From NCBI GenBank assembly GCA_028717055.1, contig JAQUOO010000061.1, positions 1 through 7,354 of the forward strand: a stretch of 7,354 nucleotides of DNA. Reading direction: 5' to 3'. The notes beneath the pieces are model-generated. The model was given only the letters and a program-made list of their open reading frames with translations, was not told the DNA's origin and searched no databases. The position numbers and the translations under genes are program-made. Positions 1 to 6,420 of this stretch are shown piece by piece. Numbering within the stretch: position 1 is the stretch's first letter; every line of letters begins with the position of its first letter. This DNA comes from Candidatus Omnitrophota bacterium (GTDB taxonomy: Bacteria; Omnitrophota; Gorgyraeia; Gygaellales; Profunditerraquicolaceae).

Positions 1-1
1 A

Positions 2-142
2 TTTGTAACTTTAGCCGGGAAGTGTAATTTAAAGGCAAGTTTAAATAAAAAATTGGTTGAAATGGTGCATGAAGTAGAAAAGAATAAACGGTTTTTTAGT
101 AAATCCGAATTTTTAACCGCTACAGAAGGATTGTTAAATTAA
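2..142 (+). CDS. C-terminal fragment of an unrecognised upstream protein
   Basis: The frame beginning at base 2 is open from the window edge to a TAA at 140-142 and gives 46 residues (begins FVTLAGKCNLKASLNKKLVE, ends TATEGLLN). The piece is mostly hydrophilic and Lys/Glu-rich and looks helical, with a short hydrophobic start. I do not recognise a family. Its stop lies one base before the ATG of the next gene, a spacing typical of translationally coupled operon partners, so it probably belongs to the same transcription unit. The other possibility is a chance open frame, since 46 codons is short. The tight junction and plausible composition favour a real gene end. Confidence 0.5.
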   Translation, partial: FVTLAGKCNLKASLNKKLVEMVHEVEKNKRFFSKSEFLTATEGLLN

Positions 143-143
143 A

Positions 144-740
144 ATGCCCGAAGTCAATTCGCCTTTCCCAAAATTAAAGCTTACAGTTACAGGAGTTTTT
201 GGAGACTGCTACCATGGGTATAAAGCTGGAGATGAAATTATCCTGGAAGATTTCACCCATCCTCCTAAGCATTTTTGTCTAGGCTTGGCGCATGCGCTCT
301 TTCCGGTAATTTATGCTTTGAGTTTCGGCGCAAGGTTCGGCTTTCGCGATAATCAGCGGTCACTTTTGGTAACTTGTCCTGACGGCGGAAAATTGGAATT
401 TAAAGCCGAGATTCTGGATAAGGAAGGCAAGGTGGAAGTTCTCCCTAAAGACCCCAATCATAAATTTAGTCCTAAGAAGATGGTTATTGAAGTAGTCAAG
501 ACTAAAGGGAAATGCACTTTTGGTTATAAGGCAGGAGATAGATGGGAGACTCAAGGATTGAAATGTATTCCGGGTTTTTGCGGAGCAGCGTTTCACACTG
601 CTTTTCCCGCGCTCTTTGCTTTAAATTTCGGGGCCAGGTTTTTCTTTATGGAGAACCCGGATTCAATCGATACCGTGACCTGCCCTGACGGCGGGAATAT
701 TGTGTTTAAGGTTACCAGGATAGAAGAAGACAAGAAATAA
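144..740 (+). CDS. Tandem-duplicated TIGR04076-family protein
   Basis: This 198-aa soluble protein consists of two copies of a roughly 80-residue module, at about residues 11-92 and 111-194. The copies align nearly without gaps. Shared blocks are GYKAGD (25-30, 126-131), a Cys followed by an Ala/His stretch (C45/H50, C146/H151), FGAR (61-64, 162-165) and TCPDGG (77-82, 179-184). Cys22/45/78 in copy 1 match Cys124/146/180 in copy 2. The late Cys-Pro-Asp-Gly and the spaced cysteines are what I know of TIGR04076, normally a single domain of about 90 aa with no established function; the repeated Cys set suggests metal or redox chemistry (inference). There is no signal peptide or membrane segment. 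The start is fixed by the upstream stop one base earlier; its SD-like GAAGGA (125-130) is distant, which also suits coupling. Its role beside a polyketide locus is unknown. Confidence 0.85.
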   Translation: MPEVNSPFPKLKLTVTGVFGDCYHGYKAGDEIILEDFTHPPKHFCLGLAHALFPVIYALSFGARFGFRDNQRSLLVTCPDGGKLEFKAEILDKEGKVEVLPKDPNHKFSPKKMVIEVVKTKGKCTFGYKAGDRWETQGLKCIPGFCGAAFHTAFPALFALNFGARFFFMENPDSIDTVTCPDGGNIVFKVTRIEEDKK

Positions 741-874
741 GATATCAATGACCGATTGCCAAATCGCAATGTCGAATGAAATTCTGATTAACCGATGTCT
801 CAATAGTGAATCGGGATTTGTAAATTCATTCGGAATTAGGGTTTGGATATTGGATATTTAGCTTAGGGATAAAT
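741..874. other. Spacer with degenerate inverted repeat before the KS pair
   Basis: This 134-bp gap has no credible ORF. An 8-bp perfect inverted pair (CGAATGAA at 773-780, TTCATTCG at 825-832) lies within wider weakly complementary arms. A short direct repeat, GGATATTGGATATTT, sits near 845-859. Composition and arm style recall the palindromic spacers found further downstream, so it may be a decayed relative. Translation of the next gene would rely on the weak AGGGA at 865-869, five bases before its ATG. A promoter here is plausible, but I cannot pick out convincing -35/-10 boxes. Confidence 0.4.
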
Positions 875-2131
875 ATGAAAAAAAGAAGAGTAGTGATTAC
901 GGGAATTGGCGTGATTTCGCCTAACGGAATAGGCAAGGATAAGGTATATCAGGCAATGTGCGATGGTGTTTCCGGCATAAGGCGGGTAGATAGTTTTGAT
1001 GTTTCGGTGTTTAATACCAAGATCGCCGCTGAGGTGCGTGATTTCGATCCTTTCAAACTTGGCCTTACCCACGAAGAAGCCATGCGTATGGATAGATATG
1101 TGCAGTTTGGGGTGGTCGCCGGAAACATGGCTATCGAGGATAGCGGCTTAGATTTTTCCAAAGAGGATCCCGGAAGAATAGGGGTTTGCCTGGCCAATGC
1201 TATCTGCGGGACAAAATATATGGAAGAAGAGTTTGCTTTAGTTACTGATGACGGTAAGAATCCCATTGATCCGTCGAAAGTCAGACCTGATCTTTATGAT
1301 GCCGCGATGTTTAACACGCCTTCGATTGAGTTATCTTCGAAATATCATTTAAAAGGTATCTGTAATACGCTCTCTACCGGTTGTACAGCCGGAACAGATG
1401 CTTTGGGTTTTGGTTTGGAGACGGTCCAGGATGGAGAGCAGGATATCATGATTTGTGGTGCAGCCGAGGCTCCGCTTACACCGATTACTTTTGGTGCCTT
1501 TGATGTAGTTAATGTTTTATCCTGCCGCAATGACAATCCTCAGGCAGCTTCCCGCCCCTTTGATTTAAAACGCGACGGATTTGTTTTAAGCGAGGGTGCC
1601 GGAATTTTGATTCTAGAGGAATTAAACCACGCCTTAAAGCGTAACGCCCATATTTATTGCGAAGTTTTGGGCTTTGGCACCAGTTGCAACGCCTTCCATA
1701 TGACAGATCTTCCTGGCGATGGACAGGCGATGACGAACTGTATACTTTTGGCTTTAAAGGATTCCGGGATCAAACCGCAGGAGATAGATTATATCAGTGC
1801 CCACGGCTCAAGCACGAAAATGAACGATATATTCGAGACCAGCGCCTACAAGGCAGTTTTCGGAGATTACGCCTATAAGCTTCCTATAAGTTCGCTTAAG
1901 TCAATGATTGGCCATCCTCTGGCTGCTTCAAATGCAGTAGAGTTGACCGTTTGTTCGATGATTTTCGAAAACAATATCCTTCCTCCGACTATCAATCAAG
2001 AAGAAAAGGATCCTTTATGCGACCTTAATTACATTCCTAATAAAGCCATTGCCAAAAAAGTAAATACGATTATCAAGACCAGCTCCGGTTTCTCCGGGAT
2101 TCATTCTTCGTTGGTTATAAGGAGATATTAA
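875..2131 (+). CDS. Type II PKS ketosynthase, KS-alpha subunit
   Basis: This beta-ketoacyl-ACP synthase of the FabF/KS-alpha family (418 aa, normal length) would catalyse decarboxylative Claisen condensation of malonyl units carried on the ACP. The N-terminus has the family signature VVITGIGVISPNG (6-18). The catalytic triad is complete: nucleophile Cys170 in STGCTAGTDALG, His310 in SAHGSST, and His347 in KSMIGHPLAAS. The PFDLKRDGFVLSEGAG block (228-243) is also typical. The usual glycine-rich C-terminal FGFGGHN is altered to SSGFSGIHSS (403-412), and the usual HGTST is HGSST. Its stop overlaps the ATG of a second KS-like gene lacking the triad, the classic KS-alpha/KS-beta arrangement of aromatic type II PKSs. 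Neighbouring ACP, cyclase and reductase genes support polyketide rather than housekeeping fatty acid synthesis. A FabF role remains the fallback reading. Confidence 0.93.
   Translation: MKKRRVVITGIGVISPNGIGKDKVYQAMCDGVSGIRRVDSFDVSVFNTKIAAEVRDFDPFKLGLTHEEAMRMDRYVQFGVVAGNMAIEDSGLDFSKEDPGRIGVCLANAICGTKYMEEEFALVTDDGKNPIDPSKVRPDLYDAAMFNTPSIELSSKYHLKGICNTLSTGCTAGTDALGFGLETVQDGEQDIMICGAAEAPLTPITFGAFDVVNVLSCRNDNPQAASRPFDLKRDGFVLSEGAGILILEELNHALKRNAHIYCEVLGFGTSCNAFHMTDLPGDGQAMTNCILLALKDSGIKPQEIDYISAHGSSTKMNDIFETSAYKAVFGDYAYKLPISSLKSMIGHPLAASNAVELTVCSMIFENNILPPTINQEEKDPLCDLNYIPNKAIAKKVNTIIKTSSGFSGIHSSLVIRRY
2119..2124 (+). promoter_or_regulatory. SD of the CLF inside the KS-alpha gene end
   Basis: AAGGAG lies within the last codons of KS-alpha, six bases before the CLF ATG at 2131. 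The stop TAA (2129-2131) and the ATG share one A (TAATG). Together they support start choice and translational coupling, which would help keep the heterodimer near 1:1 (inference from type II PKS operons). Confidence 0.8.
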
Positions 2132-3357
2132 TGGAAAGAATAGCAATTACGGGCATAGGCATTGTCAGCCCTTCCGGAATAAATAAACGCCAGTTCTGGG
2201 CAAATATAAAAGCGGGGCGTTCTTTTATCAAAGAGATCACCCGTTTTGACGCTTCCCTTTATCCGTCGCATATCGCCGGACAAATCGATGAGTTGAATAA
2301 ATATAGCAATATCTCCGAGCGTCTGCTTAAAAAAATCGATACCTTCAGCCATATGGCCCTCATTGCTTCGGAATTGGCCCTGCAGGATGCCGCAATCGAT
2401 ATAAAAAATGAAGACCCGAATTTAGTCGGGATATTCTTAGGTAATGCCATCGGCGGCTGGCTTTATGCCGAGACTGAGCTGCGCGATTTATATATCGAGG
2501 GCCGAGAAGGAGTTTCTCCTTACATGGCTTCTGCCTGGTTTCCGGCTGCGCCCCAGGGCCAGGTCTCGATCTATTACGGTATTAAAGGTTTTTCCAAGAC
2601 CGTGGTTGCGGATAGGGCGGGTTCCCTGATGGCCCTGGGTTACGGGGCCAAGGTTTTGAATAAGAATAAATTAAACATGATTTTAGCCGGAGGAATGGAG
2701 GCGCCGGTTTCCCCTTACGCGCTTTTATGCTGTAATACTTATGGAGCTTTATCGAAGAATAATTCTCGGCCCCAAGAAGCCTATCGGCCGTTTGACAAAA
2801 AACGCGATGGGTTTGTAATTGGCGAGGGCGCGGGGATTGTGGTTATGGAGAGTGTTGAACGTGCAGATAAGCGAGGGGTTAAGCCGTTGGCTTATATATC
2901 TGGATATGGCACGACTTGCGATGGGATTGACCGGATTAATTGCGAGAGCTCCGGTAAAGAATTAGCCAGGGCAATAAAGTTAGCGCTTGTTGACGCTAAA
3001 GCTAACGTTGATGAAATCGGTTACATAAGCCTGGATGGAGCGGCTATAAATTTATGGGATGATTCTGAGCTGCAGGCAATCAAAAACGTTTTTGGGACGA
3101 GGGCCAAAGATATTCCAGTGAGCTGCCCTAAATCCATGTTCGGAAATTTGCTGGGGGCAAGTGGAGCGGTAGATATGATTGTTGCTATCTTAGCGATGGA
3201 ACACAACTTGGTTCCGGTTACCCTAAATTTAGATGAACCAGGCTTAAAAGGCTTTAATTATATTACAGAAGAAGCCAAGGAATACAAAATCGATAAAGCC
3301 TTGGTGATTTCGCGCGGCAGGGGCGGAATTAATTCAGTTCTGGTGGTTGAAAAGTAA
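2131..3357 (+). CDS. Type II PKS chain length factor (KS-beta)
   Basis: This 408-aa KS-fold protein is homologous along its length to the preceding KS. It has IAITGIGIVSPSG (4-16), PFDKKRDGFVIGEGAG (220-235) and the C-terminal GRGGINS (396-402). All three catalytic positions are replaced: the Cys site is Arg162 in VADRAGSLMAL, the first His is Asp302 in SLDGAA, and the second is Asn339 in SMFGNLLGASG. From memory, actinobacterial CLFs align as EQAG at the first site, with Gln in the Cys position, and often have Asp at the first His position, so the pattern matches a CLF rather than a decayed KS. CLFs pair with KS-alpha and set polyketide chain length through the interface tunnel. Arg instead of Gln is unusual. 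The reading frame is intact, so it is not a pseudogene. It overlaps KS-alpha by one base and is followed by a palindromic repeat. Confidence 0.9.
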   Translation: MERIAITGIGIVSPSGINKRQFWANIKAGRSFIKEITRFDASLYPSHIAGQIDELNKYSNISERLLKKIDTFSHMALIASELALQDAAIDIKNEDPNLVGIFLGNAIGGWLYAETELRDLYIEGREGVSPYMASAWFPAAPQGQVSIYYGIKGFSKTVVADRAGSLMALGYGAKVLNKNKLNMILAGGMEAPVSPYALLCCNTYGALSKNNSRPQEAYRPFDKKRDGFVIGEGAGIVVMESVERADKRGVKPLAYISGYGTTCDGIDRINCESSGKELARAIKLALVDAKANVDEIGYISLDGAAINLWDDSELQAIKNVFGTRAKDIPVSCPKSMFGNLLGASGAVDMIVAILAMEHNLVPVTLNLDEPGLKGFNYITEEAKEYKIDKALVISRGRGGINSVLVVEK

Positions 3358-3361
3358 ATAG

Positions 3362-3530
3362 TTTAATGACAAATGACAAAATCCAAAGCACAAAATAAAT
3401 CTAAAGCTTAAATGTCAAATATCAAAACAAAATTTTTGTCATTGGGTATTTATCATTTAAATTTATTTTGAATTTTGAGCTTTGGTATTTTTCATTTTGA
3501 ATTTGGATCTTGTGCTTTGTCATCTGACTT
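3362..3530. repeat. Imperfect palindromic intergenic repeat, copy A
   Basis: This AT-rich non-coding block fills the gap between the CLF and radical SAM genes. The left half is written as ATGACAAA/TCCAAAG-type words and the right half as their complement. One perfect pair is CAAAGCACAA (3384-3393) with TTGTGCTTTG (3510-3519); another is ATGACAAA (3366-3373) with TTTGTCAT (3516-3523). It starts with TTTAATGACAAA (3362-3373), the same start as copies B and C. It shares an exact 21-bp block with copy C (3464-3484 equals 6351-6371) and TTTTGTCATTGG (3434-3445). Transcribed, it could fold into a long imperfect hairpin. No U-tract follows, so a standard terminator is not supported. It could also be a non-autonomous mobile palindrome. 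Confidence 0.75.
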
Positions 3531-3545
3531 AAAAGAGGAGGAGTT

Positions 3546-5006
3546 ATGAAGATATTATTTGTAATGCCTAAAGTTGGTGCCTGGGCAACTCATGGGGTTC
3601 ATCGTTCACCAAACCAATTATACGCGCATTGGGCGGCCTTCGTGCGTGAAAAAGGATATAAGGATGTGGCGGTTATTGACGGTAAAGCCGAACAGATTCC
3701 CATGGATCAGCTTATCGAACAGGTAAAAATTAAAAATCCCGATGTTGTGGTAATGGGTGAGCAGCTGCATGGCTATGGCGGATACGGAGTCTTACGCCAT
3801 TTTAAAGATGCGGCTATTGGAATCAAAAAAGCCTTACCCAAGGTAAAAATAGTCTTGGGCGGATTATGGTATTCAGCAATGCCTGTTCCAACTTTGGAAG
3901 AAATTCTGGAAGTTGATTTTGTGGTTATGGGAGAGGAGGAATCCTTCGGGGATTTAATCGAGGCAATCGATAAAAATAAACCGCTAAAAGATGTCGGCGG
4001 AGTAACCTCGCGCATTAACGGCCAAATTGTCATGGGTCCGCATAAACCGTTGATGACGGATTTGGATAAATTGCCTTTGCCAGCCTATGATTTATTTCCG
4101 ATGGACAAGTATTCCGGACACACTTATTGGAAGCCGTTTGTGGATATGGTTACTTCCCGGGGCTGCCCTTCAGCCTGCACATTTTGTTATGAGTGGGACC
4201 AGTTTGACCCGCGCTCACCTTCAGACTTCTTAAAATGGCGCGCCAAAAGCCCTGAGAGAGTAATTGAGGAGTTGAAACTCCTGCGCGATAAATACGGAGT
4301 TAAAGTAGTGGTAATCCAGGATGATAATTTTATCGTTGATCCCGTTCGCGTCAAGAAATTCTGCGAGTTAAAAAAGAAAGCCAACATTGATACTAAATGG
4401 GTTGCTTTGGGGAGAGCCACTGACTGGATTAATTGCGAATCGATCTTGCCGCTGATGAAAGAAACAGGTTTATTTATGGGGGTTTTTGGGATTGAAGTAA
4501 CTACCCAGTCAGAGCTTAAGAAAATCGCTAAAGGTATAACCATCGAGCAGATCCAGAAAACCATCGATATCCTGCGCAAGCAGAACATTGCGATTGTAGC
4601 CGATATTATGATGGGTTTTGATTACGACACCGAAGAGATAATCAAGCAGCGTTTTGAGTTTACTGACGCGGTTGACCCGGATATTCTTTGGGTTGGTTAT
4701 GTGACCCCCGCTCCGAATTCCCCGATGTGGAAGGTCGCTTTAAAGAAAAACTGGATAGATCCCAAGAAGGTTGATTTCTCAACCTGGGATTTTCTGCATC
4801 CGGTTATTCCTACGGATCATTTAACTACCGAAGATTTGGGGAGGCTTGGTTCATGGTGTATGCGCGAATTTTTCTCTAAACCCGGCAGGGTTAACCGGAT
4901 TATGGAAAGCGATTTTGACCCGCTGGCCAAACTTTGTTTCCAGGATGTTATGAACGGTATTAACAAGTGGGAAGCAGCCGCGACCAAGGGTGAAGTTCAA
5001 ATATAA
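3546..5006 (+). CDS. B12-binding-type radical SAM protein, BchE-like
   Basis: This 486-aa protein has a cobalamin-binding-like Rossmann domain (about 1-145) followed by a radical SAM core (about 195-400) and a C-terminal extension. The N-domain begins MKILFVMPKV and contains ILGG-like KIVLGGLWYS (101-110) and VVMGEEESFGDLIEAI (126-141), typical of class B radical SAM enzymes of the BchE/P-methyltransferase group. The 4Fe-4S ligands are Cys207, Cys211 and Cys214 in SRGCPSACTFC. There is no DxHxxG motif; many members of this class lack it, so B12 binding is inferred. The family performs methylations and oxygen-independent oxidations or cyclisations. Between the CLF and ACP genes it is probably a tailoring enzyme on an ACP-bound or released polyketide. 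The start is fixed by AGGAGG at 3536-3541. Substrate and reaction are not deducible; a methyltransferase and a BchE-like oxidative role are both open. Confidence 0.85.
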   Translation: MKILFVMPKVGAWATHGVHRSPNQLYAHWAAFVREKGYKDVAVIDGKAEQIPMDQLIEQVKIKNPDVVVMGEQLHGYGGYGVLRHFKDAAIGIKKALPKVKIVLGGLWYSAMPVPTLEEILEVDFVVMGEEESFGDLIEAIDKNKPLKDVGGVTSRINGQIVMGPHKPLMTDLDKLPLPAYDLFPMDKYSGHTYWKPFVDMVTSRGCPSACTFCYEWDQFDPRSPSDFLKWRAKSPERVIEELKLLRDKYGVKVVVIQDDNFIVDPVRVKKFCELKKKANIDTKWVALGRATDWINCESILPLMKETGLFMGVFGIEVTTQSELKKIAKGITIEQIQKTIDILRKQNIAIVADIMMGFDYDTEEIIKQRFEFTDAVDPDILWVGYVTPAPNSPMWKVALKKNWIDPKKVDFSTWDFLHPVIPTDHLTTEDLGRLGSWCMREFFSKPGRVNRIMESDFDPLAKLCFQDVMNGINKWEAAATKGEVQI

Positions 5007-5009
5007 GAG

Positions 5010-5044
5010 CAGTATTTAGTATATAGTAGGTAGTATGTAGGAGG
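5010..5044 (+). repeat. Heptanucleotide tandem repeat ending in the ACP SD
   Basis: Five imperfect 7-base units occupy the gap between the radical SAM and ACP genes: CAGTATT, TAGTATA, TAGTAGG, TAGTATG and TAGGAGG. The last unit supplies the SD (AGGAGGAG, 5039-5046) for the ATG at 5049. Copy number could vary by slippage without altering SD-to-start spacing. Whether this affects expression is unknown. Confidence 0.6.
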
Positions 5045-5048
5045 AGAA

Positions 5049-5285
5049 ATGCAGACAAAAGAAAAAATCAAAAATGTTTTGGTAAGTTTACTCAAAGTCA
5101 AACCTGAAGAATTAAAGGATGGCGTTTCTTTGGAAGAGAGCATAGGCGTAGACTCAACTGAAATGGTTGAGTCAGTCATTGCTCTGGAAAAGGCTTTTGG
5201 AGTGAAATTAAGCCCTAAAGAGATTGCCAAGTCTTCCAGCATTGACGATATCGCGAAAATTATAAATAGCAAGATAAGCGTTTAA
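5049..5285 (+). CDS. Acyl carrier protein of the polyketide synthase
   Basis: This 78-aa acidic helical protein has the size and fold pattern of an acyl carrier protein. Phosphopantetheine would attach to Ser36 in SIGVDSTEMVE, the DSx motif at the start of helix II; DSTE replaces the commoner DSLD/DSL. Helix I (about 3-15), the loop with LKDGVSLEE (22-30) and the C-terminal SSIDDIAKIINSK (62-74) match the family. It has a very strong SD (AGGAGGAG). Its position beside KS-alpha/CLF genes indicates that it carries the growing polyketide chain for that pair. No phosphopantetheinyl transferase or malonyl transferase is visible here, so those activities would come from elsewhere in the genome. The TAA stop is embedded in the start of the following palindromic repeat. 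Confidence 0.93.
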   Translation: MQTKEKIKNVLVSLLKVKPEELKDGVSLEESIGVDSTEMVESVIALEKAFGVKLSPKEIAKSSSIDDIAKIINSKISV

Positions 5286-5425
5286 TGATAAATGTCAAAA
5301 TTCAAATATCAAAATAATTTCAAATGTCAAAATTCAAATGTAAAAACCAAGGTATTTGGTTTTGTCATTTGCGCTTTGGCATTTGGATTTATTTTGTCAT
5401 TTGCGCTTTGGCATTTGACATTAGT
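5281..5425. repeat. Imperfect palindromic repeat, copy B, with internal duplications
   Basis: The block starts with TTTAATGATAAA (5281-5292), which contains the ACP stop codon, and ends just before the cyclase start. The left arm holds two exact 18-bp copies (5290-5307, 5322-5339). The right arm holds two exact 26-bp copies (5360-5385, 5392-5417). Both pairs are spaced by 32 bp. The centre is a perfect 8-bp hairpin, AAAACCAA (5343-5350) with TTGGTTTT (5356-5363). The words are those of copies A and C. The right half is accidentally open in frame with the next gene. Confidence 0.75.
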
Positions 5426-5434
5426 TATTTATTC

Positions 5435-6238
5435 ATGAAGATTATTGATTTAAGTCTTCCGATAGACGATAAAGCGTTTGAAGTCCATAAGGTATCTATT
5501 GACCGGGTTACCCATAAAGCGGGAGTTGGAAAGTTCAATCGCGTGATTATGGGTAAGACTCTTGCCGGAAAAATCAAATACCTTTTGGGAAAACGCATTC
5601 TCAAGAAAGAAGATTTACCTGACGAAGAATTTCTATCACTGGAAGTGGTGCATTCTCCTGTCCACGTCGGCACCCACCTGGATTATTCTTTCCATTACGG
5701 ATCAAAATCCGAAAACCGCGCCTCTAAGACAGCAGAAGAGATTCCTTTGGAATATTGTTATCAAGACGGAGTAAAGCTCGACCTTACCCATAAAAAGCCT
5801 AACGAGAAGATTCTTGCTGCGGATATCAAAACAGCGCTTGGAAAAATAAATTATAAATTAAAGCCCCTGGATATTGTTTTTTTGCATACAGGAGCGGATA
5901 GATTATTCGGAACGCCTAAATATTTCGCGGATTATCCGGGAGTGGATACTTCGGCGATAGATTATCTTTTGGATCAGGGAATAAAGATATTCGGCGTGGA
6001 TACAATGGGTATTGACCGGCCATACAGGTTTATGCTCAAAGAATTCCTGGAGAACAAGGATCCTAAGGCTTTGTATCCGGCGCATTTTTACGGAAGAATT
6101 AGAGAGTTTATCCATATTGAAAGACTGGCTAATTTAGATAAACTTCCGGCCACAGGTTTTAAGGTTATCTGTTTTCCGGTGAAGATTAAAAATACAGGCG
6201 CGGCCTGGTCGCGCGTAGTAGCTATAATGGATAGATAA
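5435..6238 (+). CDS. PF04199 putative cyclase, metal-dependent
   Basis: This 267-aa protein of the 'putative cyclase'/kynurenine formamidase-like family carries the signature HxGTHxDxPxH as HVGTHLDYSFH (77-87). His77, His81, Asp83 and His87 are kept as metal ligands, while Pro is replaced by Ser85. IFGVDTMGIDRP (185-196) and the C-terminal HIERLANLDKLP (227-238) are further family blocks. Known members include hydrolases and, in type II aromatic polyketide clusters, late-ring cyclases of the SnoaM/MtmY/DpsY type (recalled). Next to an ACP and a TcmN-like aromatase, a second-stage ring closure is the best guess; an amidase or lactonase role is possible. I chose the ATG at 5435 because the 37 extra codons from 5324 translate the repeat and produce an unrelated hydrophobic tail. 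Neither start has a good SD, so the exact start is less certain. Confidence 0.85.
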   Translation: MKIIDLSLPIDDKAFEVHKVSIDRVTHKAGVGKFNRVIMGKTLAGKIKYLLGKRILKKEDLPDEEFLSLEVVHSPVHVGTHLDYSFHYGSKSENRASKTAEEIPLEYCYQDGVKLDLTHKKPNEKILAADIKTALGKINYKLKPLDIVFLHTGADRLFGTPKYFADYPGVDTSAIDYLLDQGIKIFGVDTMGIDRPYRFMLKEFLENKDPKALYPAHFYGRIREFIHIERLANLDKLPATGFKVICFPVKIKNTGAAWSRVVAIMDR

Positions 6239-6255
6239 ACCATATAAGCTAAAAT

Positions 6256-6380
6256 TTTAATGACAAAATTCAAAATCCAAGATAAATTCAAAATCAAAAC
6301 TACCAATGTCGAAACTAAGGTTTTGTCATTGGATATTTGTCATTTAGATCTATTTTGAATTTTGAGCTTTGACCTTTGAA
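6256..6380. repeat. Imperfect palindromic intergenic repeat, copy C
   Basis: This third copy lies between the PF04199 cyclase and SRPBCC genes. It begins with TTTAATGACAAA (6256-6267), as in copy A. A perfect 13-bp inverted pair, CAAAATTCAAAAT (6264-6276) and ATTTTGAATTTTG (6352-6364), encloses a central pair CCAATG (6303-6308) and CATTGG (6327-6332). It shares a 21-bp exact block with copy A. There is no T-run after it, so it is not a standard terminator. Confidence 0.75.
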
Positions 6381-6420
6381 GCTACTTTTTAGTTAACCTA
6401 GTAAATAGGGGGGCAATAAT

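Noticed and set aside
2131..3357. Second KS as a degraded pseudogene
   Set aside because: The frame is intact and full length, other KS motifs are kept, and the substitutions match the CLF pattern.
4187..4588. 133-aa open frame on the - strand inside the radical SAM gene
   Set aside because: It lies opposite conserved motifs of a clear gene, has no recognisable family features, and is a shadow frame.
5324..5434. N-terminal membrane anchor on the PF04199 cyclase
   Set aside because: The hydrophobic residues come from translating the AT-rich palindromic repeat; the family-like sequence begins at the ATG at 5435.
5415..5434. TTGACA as a -35 promoter box
   Set aside because: It lies within the repeat word family and is too close to the ATG at 5435 for a -10 box and leader.
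3362..6380. CRISPR array
   Set aside because: The repeats are inverted, imperfect and sit singly between genes; there are no regular spacers.
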